Assembly: GCA_963850915.1 (NCBI GenBank)
Contig: CAWKND010000014.1
Span: forward strand, 248,001 to 312,000
DNA from: CAVTWH01 sp963850915
GTDB lineage: Bacteria > Actinomycetota > Actinomycetes > Mycobacteriales > Micromonosporaceae
Direction of reading: 5' to 3'
Length of the DNA: 64,000 nucleotides
Numbering within the stretch: the stretch's first letter is position 1; every line of letters starts with the position of its first letter. Of this stretch, positions 8,121 to 16,233 are shown piece by piece. A program made the translations under genes and the position numbers. The notes under the pieces are model-generated. The model saw only the letters and a program-made list of their open reading frames with translations. It did not search any database and was not told the origin of the DNA.

Positions 8121-9002
8121 GTGTCGACAACAGAGCAACTGACGACCGGGCCTGACACCACGTCGGGCCCGGTCGGCTCCACACCGAAGCCCGGGTCGGC
8201 GGCCAAGCCGTCCCGGGCCGGCTGGCGTCCGGGCGTCGGCCTGGGCCTCGGCTTCGCCGTCACGTACCTCAGCCTCATCGTGCTGATCCCGCTGGCCGTA
8301 CTGGTCTGGCACGGTACGAAGGGTGGCTGGTCGGAGTTCTGGGCCGCGATCAGTGCGCCCGACTCGTGGTCGGCGCTGGAGCTGACCATCCTGGCCTCGC
8401 TGCTGGTCGCGGTGATCAACGTGGTGATGGGTACCCTCATCGCCTGGGTACTGGTCCGCGACTCGTTCCCGGGTAAGGCAGTGCTGGACGCGCTGATCGA
8501 CCTGCCGTTCGCGCTGCCGACGATCGTGGCCGGCCTGGTGCTGCTGGTGCTCTGGGGGCCGAAGAGCCCGCTGCACCTGCAGTTGGCGTACACCCGGGTC
8601 GCGGTGGTGATCGCACTGCTCTTCGTCACGCTGCCGTTCGTGGTACGCACCGTGCAGCCGGTACTGCTGGAGTTCGACCGGGACATGGAGCAGGCCGCGT
8701 ACTCGCTGGGCGCCGGGCCGTGGACGACTTTCCGGCGGATCGTGCTGCCCAACCTGATGCCCGCCATGCTCTCCGGTGGCGGCCTGGCCTTCACCCGGGC
8801 CATCGCCGAGTACGGCGCCACCAACCTGTTCACCGGCAACATCCCGTTGAAGACCCAGGTGGCCGCGGTCAACATCTACGGACTCATCGAGAGCGACCGA
8901 CCCGACTCGGCGGCCGCGATCTCGGTGGCGCTGCTGGTCGTGGCCTTCGTCGTCCTGCTGGTACTCGACGTCGTCCAGCGCTGGGGGTCGCGCCGTGGGT
9001 AA
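8121..9002 (+). CDS. cysT: sulfate ABC transporter permease CysT
   Basis: A 293-residue inner-membrane permease with about six hydrophobic spans (for example YLSLIVLIPLAVLVWHG and LPTIVAGLVLLVLWG). The cytoplasmic coupling loop is DMEQAAYSLGAGPWTTFRRIVLPNLMPAMLSG, the EAA motif that docks onto the ATPase. About 40 N-terminal residues are Ser/Thr/Pro-rich and cytoplasmic. GTG start, 2 nt after the binding-protein stop; the end overlaps the next permease. Confidence 0.93.
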   Translation: MSTTEQLTTGPDTTSGPVGSTPKPGSAAKPSRAGWRPGVGLGLGFAVTYLSLIVLIPLAVLVWHGTKGGWSEFWAAISAPDSWSALELTILASLLVAVINVVMGTLIAWVLVRDSFPGKAVLDALIDLPFALPTIVAGLVLLVLWGPKSPLHLQLAYTRVAVVIALLFVTLPFVVRTVQPVLLEFDRDMEQAAYSLGAGPWTTFRRIVLPNLMPAMLSGGGLAFTRAIAEYGATNLFTGNIPLKTQVAAVNIYGLIESDRPDSAAAISVALLVVAFVVLLVLDVVQRWGSRRG

Positions 9003-9798
9003 ATGGGCTATAGGTAAATGGAGCATGCGAGTCGTCGTCATCGGCTACCTCGCGCTGCTGCTCGTCGTACCGCTGGGCCTGATCGGTTACCGCACCTTCG
9101 CCGACGGCATCGGGCCGGTCTGGACCGCGCTCACCGATGACGACGCGGTACACGCCATCAAGGTCACGCTCACCGTTGCCCTCTGGGCGGTACTGCTCAA
9201 CACGGTGTTCGGCGTGGTCGCCGCGCTGCTGTTGGCGCGTACCAACTTCCGCGGCAAGCGCATCCTGAACGCGCTCATCGACCTGCCGCTCGCCGTCTCC
9301 CCGGTGGTGGTCGGCTTGGCGCTGATCCTGGTCTACGGCGCCAACGCCCCGGCCGGCGGCTGGCTGGAGCGCAACGGCTTCCAGATCATCTTCTCCACGC
9401 CGGGCATGGTGCTGGCCACCGTGTTCGTCTCGCTGCCGCTGGTGGTCCGCGCCGTCGAGCCGGTACTGCGTGAGCTGGGCGAGGACCAGGAACAGGCCGC
9501 GTACACCTTGGGCGCCGGTTGGTTCCAGACGTTCCGCCGCATCACGTTGCCCGGCATCCAGTGGGCGCTGGCCTACGGCGTGGTGCTCTGCCTGGCCCGG
9601 GCGCTCGGCGAGTACGGCGCGGTGGCGGTGGTCTCCGGCCGGTTCGTCGGGGACACCCAGACGCTGACCCTGTTCGTCGAGGACCGGTACCAGAACTACG
9701 ACCAGACCGCGGCGTTCGCCGGTGCGACCCTGCTCGCGCTCATCGCGGTACTCAGTCTCTTGTTGACCAAACTGTTGCGGCCCAAAGGAAAGAACTGA
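8995..9798 (+). CDS. cysW: sulfate ABC transporter permease CysW
   Basis: A 267-residue second permease of the sulfate importer, pairing with CysT to form the channel. It has about six membrane spans and the EAA loop ELGEDQEQAAYTLGAGWFQTFRRITLPGI. The sequence ALGEYGAVAVVSG near the C-terminus is typical of CysW. The GTG start overlaps the cysT stop by 8 bp and its own stop overlaps the cysA ATG by one base, so the whole importer is a tightly coupled operon. Confidence 0.93.
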   Translation: MGKWAIGKWSMRVVVIGYLALLLVVPLGLIGYRTFADGIGPVWTALTDDDAVHAIKVTLTVALWAVLLNTVFGVVAALLLARTNFRGKRILNALIDLPLAVSPVVVGLALILVYGANAPAGGWLERNGFQIIFSTPGMVLATVFVSLPLVVRAVEPVLRELGEDQEQAAYTLGAGWFQTFRRITLPGIQWALAYGVVLCLARALGEYGAVAVVSGRFVGDTQTLTLFVEDRYQNYDQTAAFAGATLLALIAVLSLLLTKLLRPKGKN

Positions 9799-10763
9799 TG
9801 GCAATCGAGGTACGCGGCGTCAACAAGACCTTCGGCTCGACCCCGGTGCTGCGCGACGTGTCGGTGGACATCGCCTCCGGCTCGCTGACCGCGCTGCTCG
9901 GCCCGAGCGGCGGCGGCAAGTCCACCCTGCTGCGGGTCATCGCCGGGCTGGAGCAGCCGGACACCGGGCAGGTGGTCATCTCCGGCGTGGACGCAACCCA
10001 GCTGTCGCCGCAGCGGCGCAACGTGGGCTTCGTCTTCCAGCACTACGCGGCGTTCAAGCACCTGACGGTGCAGCGCAACGTTGCCTTCGGGCTGGAGATC
10101 CGCAACCGGCCGAAGGCCGAGATCAAGAAGCGGGTACGCGAGCTGCTGGAGCTGGTACACCTGGAGCAGCTGGCCGACCGGTACCCCAACCAGCTCTCCG
10201 GTGGGCAGCGCCAGCGGATGGCACTGGCCCGGGCGCTCGCCGTCCAGCCGGAGGTACTGCTGCTCGACGAGCCGTTCGGGGCGCTGGACGCGCAGGTACG
10301 CAAGGAGCTGCGTACCTGGCTGCGCCGGCTGCACGACGAGGTACACGTGACCACCGTCTTCGTCACCCACGACCAGGAGGAGGCGCTCGACGTGGCCGAC
10401 TCCATCGTGGTACTGGCGGGCGGGGTCGTCGAGCAGGTCGGCAGCCCCGACGAGGTCTACGACAACCCGGCCAACGAGTTCGTGATGAGCTTCCTCGGCG
10501 CCGTCACCCGGCTCGACGGAAAGCTGGTCCGCCCGCACGACGTCGAGCTGCTGGAGACCGATGCGGTCGGGAGCACTCCGGCCACCATCGTGCGCGTGGT
10601 CAAGCTGGGCTTCGAGGTACGGGTCGAGATGACCGCCGGCGACCACGAGGTCTTCGCGCAGCTCACCAGGGGTACCGCCGCGGGTCTCGCACTTGCCCCG
10701 GGCAGCACCGTGTACCTGCGCCCAGCCCCCCGCGCCCGTACCCTTACCGCCACCAGCGCCTGA
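9798..10763 (+). CDS. cysA: sulfate ABC transporter ATP-binding protein
   Basis: A 321-residue ATPase that powers sulfate uptake. Walker A GPSGGGKST near residue 36, Q-loop FVFQHYAAF, signature LSGGQRQRMALARAL, Walker B VLLLDEPFGALD and the switch histidine in VTHDQEEAL are all intact. The C-terminal 90 residues are a small TOBE-like regulatory domain (KLVRPHDVELL). A stretch of 60 upstream in-frame codons reads through cysW and is not used; ATG 9798 overlaps the cysW stop. Its 3' end overlaps a convergent membrane-protein gene by 20 bp. Confidence 0.95.
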   Translation: MAIEVRGVNKTFGSTPVLRDVSVDIASGSLTALLGPSGGGKSTLLRVIAGLEQPDTGQVVISGVDATQLSPQRRNVGFVFQHYAAFKHLTVQRNVAFGLEIRNRPKAEIKKRVRELLELVHLEQLADRYPNQLSGGQRQRMALARALAVQPEVLLLDEPFGALDAQVRKELRTWLRRLHDEVHVTTVFVTHDQEEALDVADSIVVLAGGVVEQVGSPDEVYDNPANEFVMSFLGAVTRLDGKLVRPHDVELLETDAVGSTPATIVRVVKLGFEVRVEMTAGDHEVFAQLTRGTAAGLALAPGSTVYLRPAPRARTLTATSA

Positions 10764-11304
10764 CCGCGATCGCGGGCTCGGGCGGCAGCTGGCTCATGTC
10801 GAAGAGCGCGAGGTAGGAGCGGGCCGCCCGTAGTTCGCCTTGTCGCAGCATGACCAGGCTGGCCAGGTCGAGACCCGACAATGCCACCGCGACGAGCGCC
10901 AGCGGGCCACGGAGCACGGCAACCACGATGCCGGCCGCGATCAGCAGGCCCAGCTGGCCGGCGCCCATCAGGGTGAGCGAGCGGGACCGGTCGATCAGGA
11001 GGGCGTAGCGCCACGCGCCGCGGGCGACGTCGGGCTGTGTCGGCGGCGTACCGCGGTGCACCGCGTCAACAGCCGCGAGCTGCTCCGCGCGCTCGAATGG
11101 CGGAGACTCGGAAAGGATTTTGCGGCGCCATCTTCTGGTCGTCCAGGCGTTGCCCAGCACGAAGAACGCGCCCAGCCCCAGCATCAGGTAGAGCGGGATC
11201 TGCCCGCCCCAGAACAGGGCGATCAGTAAGAGAACCGATCCCATGCCGGCAGCGTCCCATGCGGCATGGAGAGCGAGCGGCCACCGCAGGAAGATGACAT
11301 CCAC
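10744..11304 (-). CDS. hypothetical membrane protein
   Basis: A 186-residue protein of unknown function. Two hydrophobic spans near the N-terminus (LLLIALFWGGQIPLYLMLGLGAFFVLG) are followed by a basic loop (TTRRWRRK), a soluble stretch of about 60 residues, and two more spans (LMGAGQLGLLIAAGIVVAVLRGPLALVAVALSG). No family motif was recognised. The GTG start is preceded by TACGCT exactly 6 nt upstream, consistent with a leaderless transcript. It is convergent with cysA and overlaps its last 20 bp. Confidence 0.7.
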   Translation of the reverse strand: MDVIFLRWPLALHAAWDAAGMGSVLLLIALFWGGQIPLYLMLGLGAFFVLGNAWTTRRWRRKILSESPPFERAEQLAAVDAVHRGTPPTQPDVARGAWRYALLIDRSRSLTLMGAGQLGLLIAAGIVVAVLRGPLALVAVALSGLDLASLVMLRQGELRAARSYLALFDMSQLPPEPAIAVRRWWR

Positions 11305-11465
11305 GCGCGCAGCGTAGCGGCGGCCGGTCGGTGCTTACTGTCCCGAACGATCGCCCGGGTCACGCGGCCGGGCAGGACGGGGGAGGCGGCCCGGGGCGCG
11401 GATGGTGACCGTAGTGGTTACCGTCTGGGGCACAGCACGGGGTACCGGACGAGACGGGAGTCAGG

Positions 11466-11735
11466 ATGGGCGAGTACATCGCGACCGGCGAGGTCGACGT
11501 GGACGGCGACGGCAAGCCGGACGTGGTTGACGTGTACGCCGAGGGCCAGGATCTGGTCTACGTGGCCGACACCGACGGCGACGGGCTGGCCGATGTCGAG
11601 CTGCTCGACGCCGGCAGCGACGGCACGATCGACGGTGTGTTCGTAGTCGACGAGGACGGCAACGTCGACGAGGACGGACTGGACGAAGACGACGAGGACG
11701 AAGAAGACGACGAGGACGGGGACGACGCGGCCTGA
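11466..11735 (+). CDS. acidic Asp-rich repeat protein (calcium-loop-like)
   Basis: An 89-residue, extremely acidic protein that I do not recognise. The first 60 residues contain repeated loops of DxDGDGxxD type: DVDGDGKPDVVDVY, DTDGDGLADVELLDAGSDGTIDGV, DEDGNVDEDGLDED. These resemble the calcium-binding loops of dockerin and thrombospondin type-3 repeats. The last 25 residues are almost only Asp and Glu. There is no signal peptide, so it should be cytoplasmic unless exported another way. A GGGAG site precedes the ATG. Calcium binding is an inference from the loops. Confidence 0.65.
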   Translation: MGEYIATGEVDVDGDGKPDVVDVYAEGQDLVYVADTDGDGLADVELLDAGSDGTIDGVFVVDEDGNVDEDGLDEDDEDEEDDEDGDDAA

Positions 11736-11737
11736 GG

Positions 11738-12331
11738 TCAGCCGGTCGGGTCGGACGGGCGGCGCTGGCTGGGCGGGTACCGGCCGGCACCGGTGACGGT
11801 CGGCGGGGGAGCACTGCGCTGCGCCTCCGGCCGGCCGGGCGCGTCCAGCCAGCCCGGCAGCAGGTACGCCCCGGGCCCGCGCTGTCCACCCGGGCCGGTA
11901 CGCGCCGACACGTTCTGGGTGGCCAACGGGCGCTTGCAGGCGCCGCAGACCAGCAGCGCCTCGGTCGGCTGGCCGCACTCGCGATGCACGATGGTCACCG
12001 GCGCACCGTGCTCGTCGGCGGCCCACTTGTCGCCCCAGCGCAGCAGCCCGAGCAGTACCGGCAGCAGGTCGGCGCCCGCCTCGGTGAGCTGGTACCGGTG
12101 CCGAAGCGGCCGGGTCTGGTACGGCTCGCGGGTCACCAAACCCCCGGTGACCAGCGTGTTCAGCCGGTCGGCGAGCACATTGGTAGCGACTCCGAGATCG
12201 CGCTGCAGCTCGTCGAAGCGGGTCAGGCCGAAGGTGATGTCGCGGAGGATCAGCGGTGTCCACGCCTCGCCGATGACGGCCAGGGTGCGCGCGATCGAGC
12301 AGGGCATCGCCGTGAAGTCAGTCCGCTGCAT
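11738..12331 (-). CDS. HxlR family transcriptional regulator
   Basis: A 197-residue HxlR/MarR-like winged-helix regulator. The N-terminal half is canonical: CSIARTLAVIGEAWTPLILRDITFGLTRFDELQRDLGVATNVLADRLNTLVTGGLVTREPYQTRPLRHRYQLTEAG. Beyond residue 110 a CxxC pair (CGACKRPL) and a Pro/Gly-rich tail follow. A TAGGCT hexamer lies 6 nt before this ATG and an inverted repeat CTTGC-CTGGT-GCAAG (12348-12362) just upstream is a likely self-operator. GTG 12334, one codon earlier, is the alternative start. Targets are not evident from neighbours. Confidence 0.9.
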   Translation of the reverse strand: MQRTDFTAMPCSIARTLAVIGEAWTPLILRDITFGLTRFDELQRDLGVATNVLADRLNTLVTGGLVTREPYQTRPLRHRYQLTEAGADLLPVLLGLLRWGDKWAADEHGAPVTIVHRECGQPTEALLVCGACKRPLATQNVSARTGPGGQRGPGAYLLPGWLDAPGRPEAQRSAPPPTVTGAGRYPPSQRRPSDPTG

Positions 12332-12347
12332 CACCGCAGCCTATGGG

Positions 12348-12362
12348 CTTGCCTGGTGCAAG
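12348..12362 (-). promoter_or_regulatory. candidate HxlR self-operator
   Basis: CTTGC-CTGGT-GCAAG inverted repeat just upstream of the TAGGCT -10-like hexamer (12338-12343) of the HxlR gene. A repressor bound here would block the promoter. Confidence 0.45.
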
Positions 12363-12423
12363 TCACCAGGTCAGCCGGGCACCCCCAGCAACCGAATCGG
12401 CTGCCGTACTTCCCTCGATCCGC

Positions 12424-12465
12424 CAGCCGCCAGCCGCCAGCCGCCAGCCACCAGCCGCCAGCCGC
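12424..12465. repeat. 7-bp tandem repeat CAGCCGC
   Basis: Six consecutive 7-bp units of CAGCCGC, the fourth reading CAGCCAC. It lies in the 240-bp gap between the HxlR gene and a small membrane-protein gene. Unit length is not a multiple of three and no gene covers it. Confidence 0.85.
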
Positions 12466-12480
12466 GAGCGGCGGGGCTCG

Positions 12481-12542
12481 GGTGATGTCGGGGAAATGGC
12501 TGTCTCGCGGTCCATGATCACAACCATTTCCCCAACATCACC
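12481..12542. repeat. 62-bp palindromic element (REP-like)
   Basis: Two 19-nt arms, GGTGATGTCGGGGAAATGG and CCATTTCCCCAACATCACC, pair with one mismatch around a 24-nt loop that contains TGATCA. No T-tract follows. The structure resembles intergenic palindromic repeats that occur in many copies in actinomycete genomes; only one copy is visible here. Confidence 0.75.
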
Positions 12543-12574
12543 GAGGCGGGCGCAGCATCACCCCCAGGGCGGCG

Positions 12575-12964
12575 TCACTGGGGGGCGGTGCGGCGACCGT
12601 CCGGGATGAAGAGGTTGACCAGCCAGCTGACGATGCCGATGATGATCGCGCCCCAGAATGCCGACCAGAAGCCGTCCACGTGGAACGGCACGTTGAGCTG
12701 CTCGGCGATCCAGCTCGCCAGCTCCAGCAGCAGCGCGTTCACCACCAACGCGAACAGCCCGAGGGTGAGGACGTAGAGCGGGCAGCCGAGAATCTTGATG
12801 ATCGGTTTGAGTACCGCGTTGATCAGGCCGATGATCACCGCCGCGACGATCAGCGCCAGCAGGTTGCGGGCGGTGGTCGTGGCGTCCAGCGTGATCCCCT
12901 CGACCAGCGCCGCGGCGACCCAGATCGCGAGCGCCGTCACCAGGGTGCGGATCACGAATCCCAT
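12575..12964 (-). CDS. phage-holin-family / YvlD-like small membrane protein
   Basis: A 129-residue membrane protein of the superfamily often labelled phage holin 4. It has four predicted spans: GFVIRTLVTALAIWVAAALVEG, NLLALIVAAVIIGLINAVLKPIIKILG, LYVLTLGLFALVVNALLLELASW and GFWSAFWGAIIIGIVSWLVNLFIP. The NAVLKPI motif after the second span is characteristic. Chromosomal members are not tied to prophages and have no settled function. The ATG at 12964 gives the family length; longer in-frame starts run into the divergent gene and are rejected. Confidence 0.8.
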   Translation of the reverse strand: MGFVIRTLVTALAIWVAAALVEGITLDATTTARNLLALIVAAVIIGLINAVLKPIIKILGCPLYVLTLGLFALVVNALLLELASWIAEQLNVPFHVDGFWSAFWGAIIIGIVSWLVNLFIPDGRRTAPQ

Positions 12965-13016
12965 ACCCAGATCGTCGCAGTTCAGCGCCGGGTACGGCGG
13001 TGGATACGCTGAACAC

Positions 13017-13358
13017 GTGACTGACGGTGCCCGCTTCACCCGTACCCGCGAGGACTTCACGTGCGGGCACTGTGGCGCGGCGGTACGCGGGAACGGGTAC
13101 ACCAACCACTGCCCGAAGTGCCTGTGGTCGCGGCACGTGGACGTGGCACCGGGCGATCGGGCGGCGGAGTGCGGCGGGCTGATGCCACCCGTCGGAGTGC
13201 TGTTCGAGGACGGCGAGTACGTGCTGGTCCAGCGCTGCGAGCGCTGTGGCCACCAGCGGCGCAACCGGGCCGCCCGCAACGACAGCCGGCCGGCGCTCGG
13301 CGCGCTGTTCGGCGCCGCGGTACCCGACGCGCCGCCCGCCGAGCGCCGCCGCCGCTGA
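13017..13358 (+). CDS. RNHCP domain protein
   Basis: A 113-residue zinc-ribbon-like protein. The stretch CGHCG at about residue 16, then GNGYTNHCPKCLWSRHVD, matches the RNHCP domain (named for its RNHCP motif, here TNHCPKC), and a further CERCGHQRRNRAARND follows near residue 78. The two cysteine pairs in the first half could hold a zinc ion. The function of the family is unknown. A TACGCT hexamer ends 6 nt before the GTG, suggesting a leaderless mRNA. Confidence 0.85.
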   Translation: MTDGARFTRTREDFTCGHCGAAVRGNGYTNHCPKCLWSRHVDVAPGDRAAECGGLMPPVGVLFEDGEYVLVQRCERCGHQRRNRAARNDSRPALGALFGAAVPDAPPAERRRR

Positions 13359-13374
13359 GCGCTGTCGGCGCTCA
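13356..13374. terminator. hairpin between convergent genes
   Basis: Perfect repeat TGAGCGC-TGTCG-GCGCTCA starting at the stop codon of the RNHCP gene, in the 35-bp gap before a convergent gene. Likely a bidirectional terminator, without a T-tract. Confidence 0.5.
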
Positions 13375-13393
13375 CGCCGTTGGACAGAACCGG

Positions 13394-15085
13394 CTAGCGG
13401 ACGCGGAGTCGGCGGGCGGCCAGCACGGCGCCGCCGAGCGCCACCGTCAGCAGTACCGGACCCCAGGTCGGGAGGCTGGGCAGGGCCAGCGCGCCCAACC
13501 AGGCGAGCCCGCAGCCGAGCGCGAGCAGGCCGGTGGCCCGGTAGGTGGTGGCTCGCGCGCGCAGGCTGCCCAGGCCGGCGGCGGCCGCCAGCGCGAACGG
13601 GAGGACCGCGAGGGTGAGTACCAGCGCGGGGTAGCCGGTGGTCGGCCGGGCCAGCCGCCAGTCGGCGTCATAGACCGCGAGCCCGAGTGCGGCCAGCGCG
13701 GTGCCCAGGCCAACCACCAGGGGGTACCCCCGGGGCAGGCGCCCGTCGCGGACCGGCGCGCCGGCGAGCGCGACCAGCCCGAGCAGCACGAACGTGGCGC
13801 CCGTACCCGCCCCGATCGGTGTCGCGTGGCTACCGGCCGACCCGCCGGGTCCGGTGCCCGGCAGCGGCGATCCGGGCGTGGCCAGCACGGCGGCGGCGCC
13901 GGTCGCGGCGAGGCCGACCAGTGCCGCCGCGATCCGGGCGCTTCGGGCCTGCGCAGCGGTCAGCAGTAGCGCGACCAGCCAACCCCCGGCCAGCAGCCGG
14001 TACCCGGGGGAAGCCGCCCCGGCCAGGACGGCCAGCACCACGGCGATACCTGCCCCGACCCCGACCGCGGTCGCCCCGGCCCGGGCCAGCCCGCCCGGCG
14101 CCGCACTCTGCCTGTCCCGGTTGGGAACCAGCCAGGCCATCGCCGCGAGCACTACAACGGTCCCGGTGAGTACCTCAGCCAGCCGGCCGAAGCCCGGTCC
14201 AGACCCGCCGGCAGTCCAGCCGGTGAGCGGCCCGGGGCCGAGCCAGCTGCCCGGCAGGGCGATCAGCAGCGCCGCCCACAGCCACGGCCGGAGCGAGCCG
14301 GCGCGCCGGGTAGCAGGCCGCCCGGTGAGTCCCAGGCCGGTGAGTGCTGAGCCCAAGCCGGTGAGGCCCAGAGCGACAACCACCGCGCCGAAGACCAGGC
14401 CGATCAGGTACAGCGAGGGTTGGTAGTAGCCGGTCGCCGGGCGGGTACCCGCTGGCCAGGCCAGCAGCAGGTTCTTGGCCAGCGCGGCGGCGAGTGCGGC
14501 GCCGGCCGGTACGGCCACCCGTTGGGTACCGCTCGGCACCCGGCCAGCGTCGCCGAGCAGGCTGAGCGCACCGAGGCACAGCAGCGCGGCGAGTACCCAC
14601 AGCGGCGGGCGCGCGGCGCCGATCAGCACACTGAGGGGTACCAGCCCGGCGGTGAGCGCGGTGGCCGCCACAGTGGACCGGCGGGCCCACCGGCCGGGCA
14701 GCACACTGTGGACGGCCAGGGCGAGCAGCCAGCCGGCGTACGCGATCGGTGCCACGGTCAGGTAAGGCCCGAAGGTGGCGTACCCGGCCGGCGCCGGCTC
14801 GATCACCAGCCACGCGAAGAGCGCCAGGCAGCCGGCGAGTCCACGGGCGTACGGCGCGGCGATGACCAGGCCGGCTTCGGCGCCCGCTGCCAGTGGCCGG
14901 CGCAGCCGTTCGCGCAGCCCGGCGACGGCGAGATCGGTGGCGTCCAGCGCTGTCGGCCAGTGCCGGTCGGGCGGCGCCGCGTCGAGCAGAGTGCCGGTCA
15001 GCTCGTCGGCGCGCGCGGTGCGGTAGGCCGGGGGGTAGGCCCACAGCAGCCGCCGGTACCGCCGCTCGAGCAGCTCCGTTCCCAT
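13394..15085 (-). CDS. polytopic membrane protein downstream of a PadR regulator
   Basis: A 563-residue integral membrane protein of unknown function. The N-terminal 60 residues (LLERRYRRLLWAYPPAYRTARADELTGTLLDAAP) resemble the cytoplasmic helical prefix found before permease-like membrane proteins. From residue 75 to the end there are about 14 Ala/Leu/Gly-rich hydrophobic segments separated by short loops. No ATPase or channel signature was recognised. It begins 7 bp after the PadR gene, so the two form an operon; PadR-linked membrane proteins are common in actinomycetes and often respond to envelope stress or drugs. Confidence 0.75.
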   Translation of the reverse strand: MGTELLERRYRRLLWAYPPAYRTARADELTGTLLDAAPPDRHWPTALDATDLAVAGLRERLRRPLAAGAEAGLVIAAPYARGLAGCLALFAWLVIEPAPAGYATFGPYLTVAPIAYAGWLLALAVHSVLPGRWARRSTVAATALTAGLVPLSVLIGAARPPLWVLAALLCLGALSLLGDAGRVPSGTQRVAVPAGAALAAALAKNLLLAWPAGTRPATGYYQPSLYLIGLVFGAVVVALGLTGLGSALTGLGLTGRPATRRAGSLRPWLWAALLIALPGSWLGPGPLTGWTAGGSGPGFGRLAEVLTGTVVVLAAMAWLVPNRDRQSAAPGGLARAGATAVGVGAGIAVVLAVLAGAASPGYRLLAGGWLVALLLTAAQARSARIAAALVGLAATGAAAVLATPGSPLPGTGPGGSAGSHATPIGAGTGATFVLLGLVALAGAPVRDGRLPRGYPLVVGLGTALAALGLAVYDADWRLARPTTGYPALVLTLAVLPFALAAAAGLGSLRARATTYRATGLLALGCGLAWLGALALPSLPTWGPVLLTVALGGAVLAARRLRVR

Positions 15086-15092
15086 GACGGCC

Positions 15093-15416
15093 CTAGGCGG
15101 TGCGGGTGGAGAGCCGGTGCCGGGCGTGCGCGGCGTTGGCTGCGAGCCGGGTGGCCTCCTCGTTCAGCAGCGCCGCGCCGTCGTCGGTGAGCCGGTAGTA
15201 CCGGCGCAGCCGGCCGTCCACCACCTCTTCACCGTCCTGGATCACCAGGCCCTGTTCGGCGAGGCGGTCGAGGGCGCCGTAGAGGGTACCGGGGCGCAGG
15301 ACGACCCGGCCCGCGGAGAGCCCGGTGACCTCCTGGATCACCCCGTACCCGTGCAGTGGCCCGGTGGCCAGCGCGGTGAGGATGAGAAAGGTCGGCTCCT
15401 GCAAGGCTCCGCTCAT
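15093..15416 (-). CDS. PadR family transcriptional regulator
   Basis: A 107-residue PadR winged-helix repressor: LQEPTFLILTALATGPLHGYGVIQEVTGLSAGRVVLRPGTLYGALDRLAEQGLVIQDGEEVVDGRLRRYYRLTDDG is the full domain, with little C-terminal dimer helix beyond. The promoter TTGACG, 17 nt, TAGCGT ends 6 nt before the ATG, so the transcript is probably leaderless. The GTATATATC sequence between the boxes is a plausible self-operator. It should control itself and the following membrane-protein gene. Confidence 0.9.
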   Translation of the reverse strand: MSGALQEPTFLILTALATGPLHGYGVIQEVTGLSAGRVVLRPGTLYGALDRLAEQGLVIQDGEEVVDGRLRRYYRLTDDGAALLNEEATRLAANAAHARHRLSTRTA

Positions 15417-15422
15417 GCCCGC

Positions 15423-15451
15423 ACGCTACGCCCGCAGATATATACCGTCAA
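15423..15451 (-). promoter_or_regulatory. PadR operon promoter with internal operator
   Basis: On the minus strand TTGACG (15446-15451), 17 nt, TAGCGT (15423-15428), then 6 nt to the ATG. The spacer contains the AT-rich GTATATATC, the kind of site PadR proteins bind. Function is inferred. Confidence 0.6.
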
Positions 15452-15476
15452 CGAGTGCGGCGTCCCCAGTCGACGC

Positions 15477-15513
15477 AAAAGCGCGGGCCGCCGGAGTTCC
15501 GGACGGCCCGCGC
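15477..15513 (-). terminator. terminator of the 15557-16153 gene
   Basis: Read on the minus strand, GCGCGGGCCG and CGGCCCGCGC pair around a 13-nt loop that itself contains TCCGGA, followed by TTTT. This is a standard intrinsic terminator 44 bp after the membrane-protein gene. Confidence 0.8.
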
Positions 15514-15556
15514 CGAGCTGCGACGAGTTGCGGTTACCCGCTCCTCACCGCGGGGA

Positions 15557-16153
15557 CTACCAGGTCTTCATCCAGGGGAAGGTGCCGTTGAGCCAGTTGC
15601 GCAGCCGGGCAACCTCGTCGGTGCCACTGTTCAGCCAGGACAGCTCGCCCTGCATGGCCAGTACACCGAGGATGATCGCGGCGACCGAGGCCACCGTACC
15701 GACGAACGCGGCACCGTGACCGGTGACGCCGCGCCGGCTCGCGCTGATCAGGCCGGTGACCGAGATCAGCGTGCCGAGTACGCCCAGCGCCACGCCCACC
15801 GGGGCGAGCAGTCCGGTGAACACGGTACCGAGGGCGACCACGCCGACCATCAGGCCGAGGATCGCCGAGAAGCTGCTGTGTGCCCAGCGCCGTGGCTCCA
15901 CCACGGGCTCGGCTACCGGCTCGTCGACCACGGCGCGGTCGGCGACCGGTTCGGTCACCACCCTGCGGTCGGCGACGGGCTCCGTTACCACCGGACGCTC
16001 AGCGACCGGCTCGGCGACCGGCCGCTCGGCGACCACGCGGCCCCGTGCATCCCGGTCCTGGACTTCTTCCGCCACCACGTTGCCGTCCGCGTCGGTCTGC
16101 TCGACGACGCGCTCGTCCGTCACGCGGTTGCGGTGCAATACGTTGTTGAACAT
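15557..16153 (-). CDS. membrane protein with PVADR repeats
   Basis: A 198-residue protein with a cytoplasmic N-terminal half and a membrane half. Residues 30-85 carry degenerate repeats of the form VAERPVVTEPVADR, four to five times, and are rich in Val, Arg and Glu. Two or three hydrophobic spans follow: FSAILGLMVGVVALGTVFTGLLAPVGVALGVLGTLISVTGLI and GAAFVGTVASVAAIILGVLAM. The hydrophobic half resembles DUF4190-like small membrane proteins. The C-terminal 35 residues are hydrophilic and Trp-rich. GGAGG precedes the ATG. Function unknown. Confidence 0.75.
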   Translation of the reverse strand: MFNNVLHRNRVTDERVVEQTDADGNVVAEEVQDRDARGRVVAERPVAEPVAERPVVTEPVADRRVVTEPVADRAVVDEPVAEPVVEPRRWAHSSFSAILGLMVGVVALGTVFTGLLAPVGVALGVLGTLISVTGLISASRRGVTGHGAAFVGTVASVAAIILGVLAMQGELSWLNSGTDEVARLRNWLNGTFPWMKTW

Positions 16154-16233
16154 CGCACACCTCCGAGTTGTAGCTCGGTGTGCCTATACCCATCTCTGCC
16201 CGCCGGTACACACGAGGGTCGATACCGGCCGAT

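Noticed and set aside
12575..12964. Phage holin family protein as a prophage sign
   Set aside because: Chromosomal members of this family are common outside prophages, and no integrase, lysin or structural phage genes are near.
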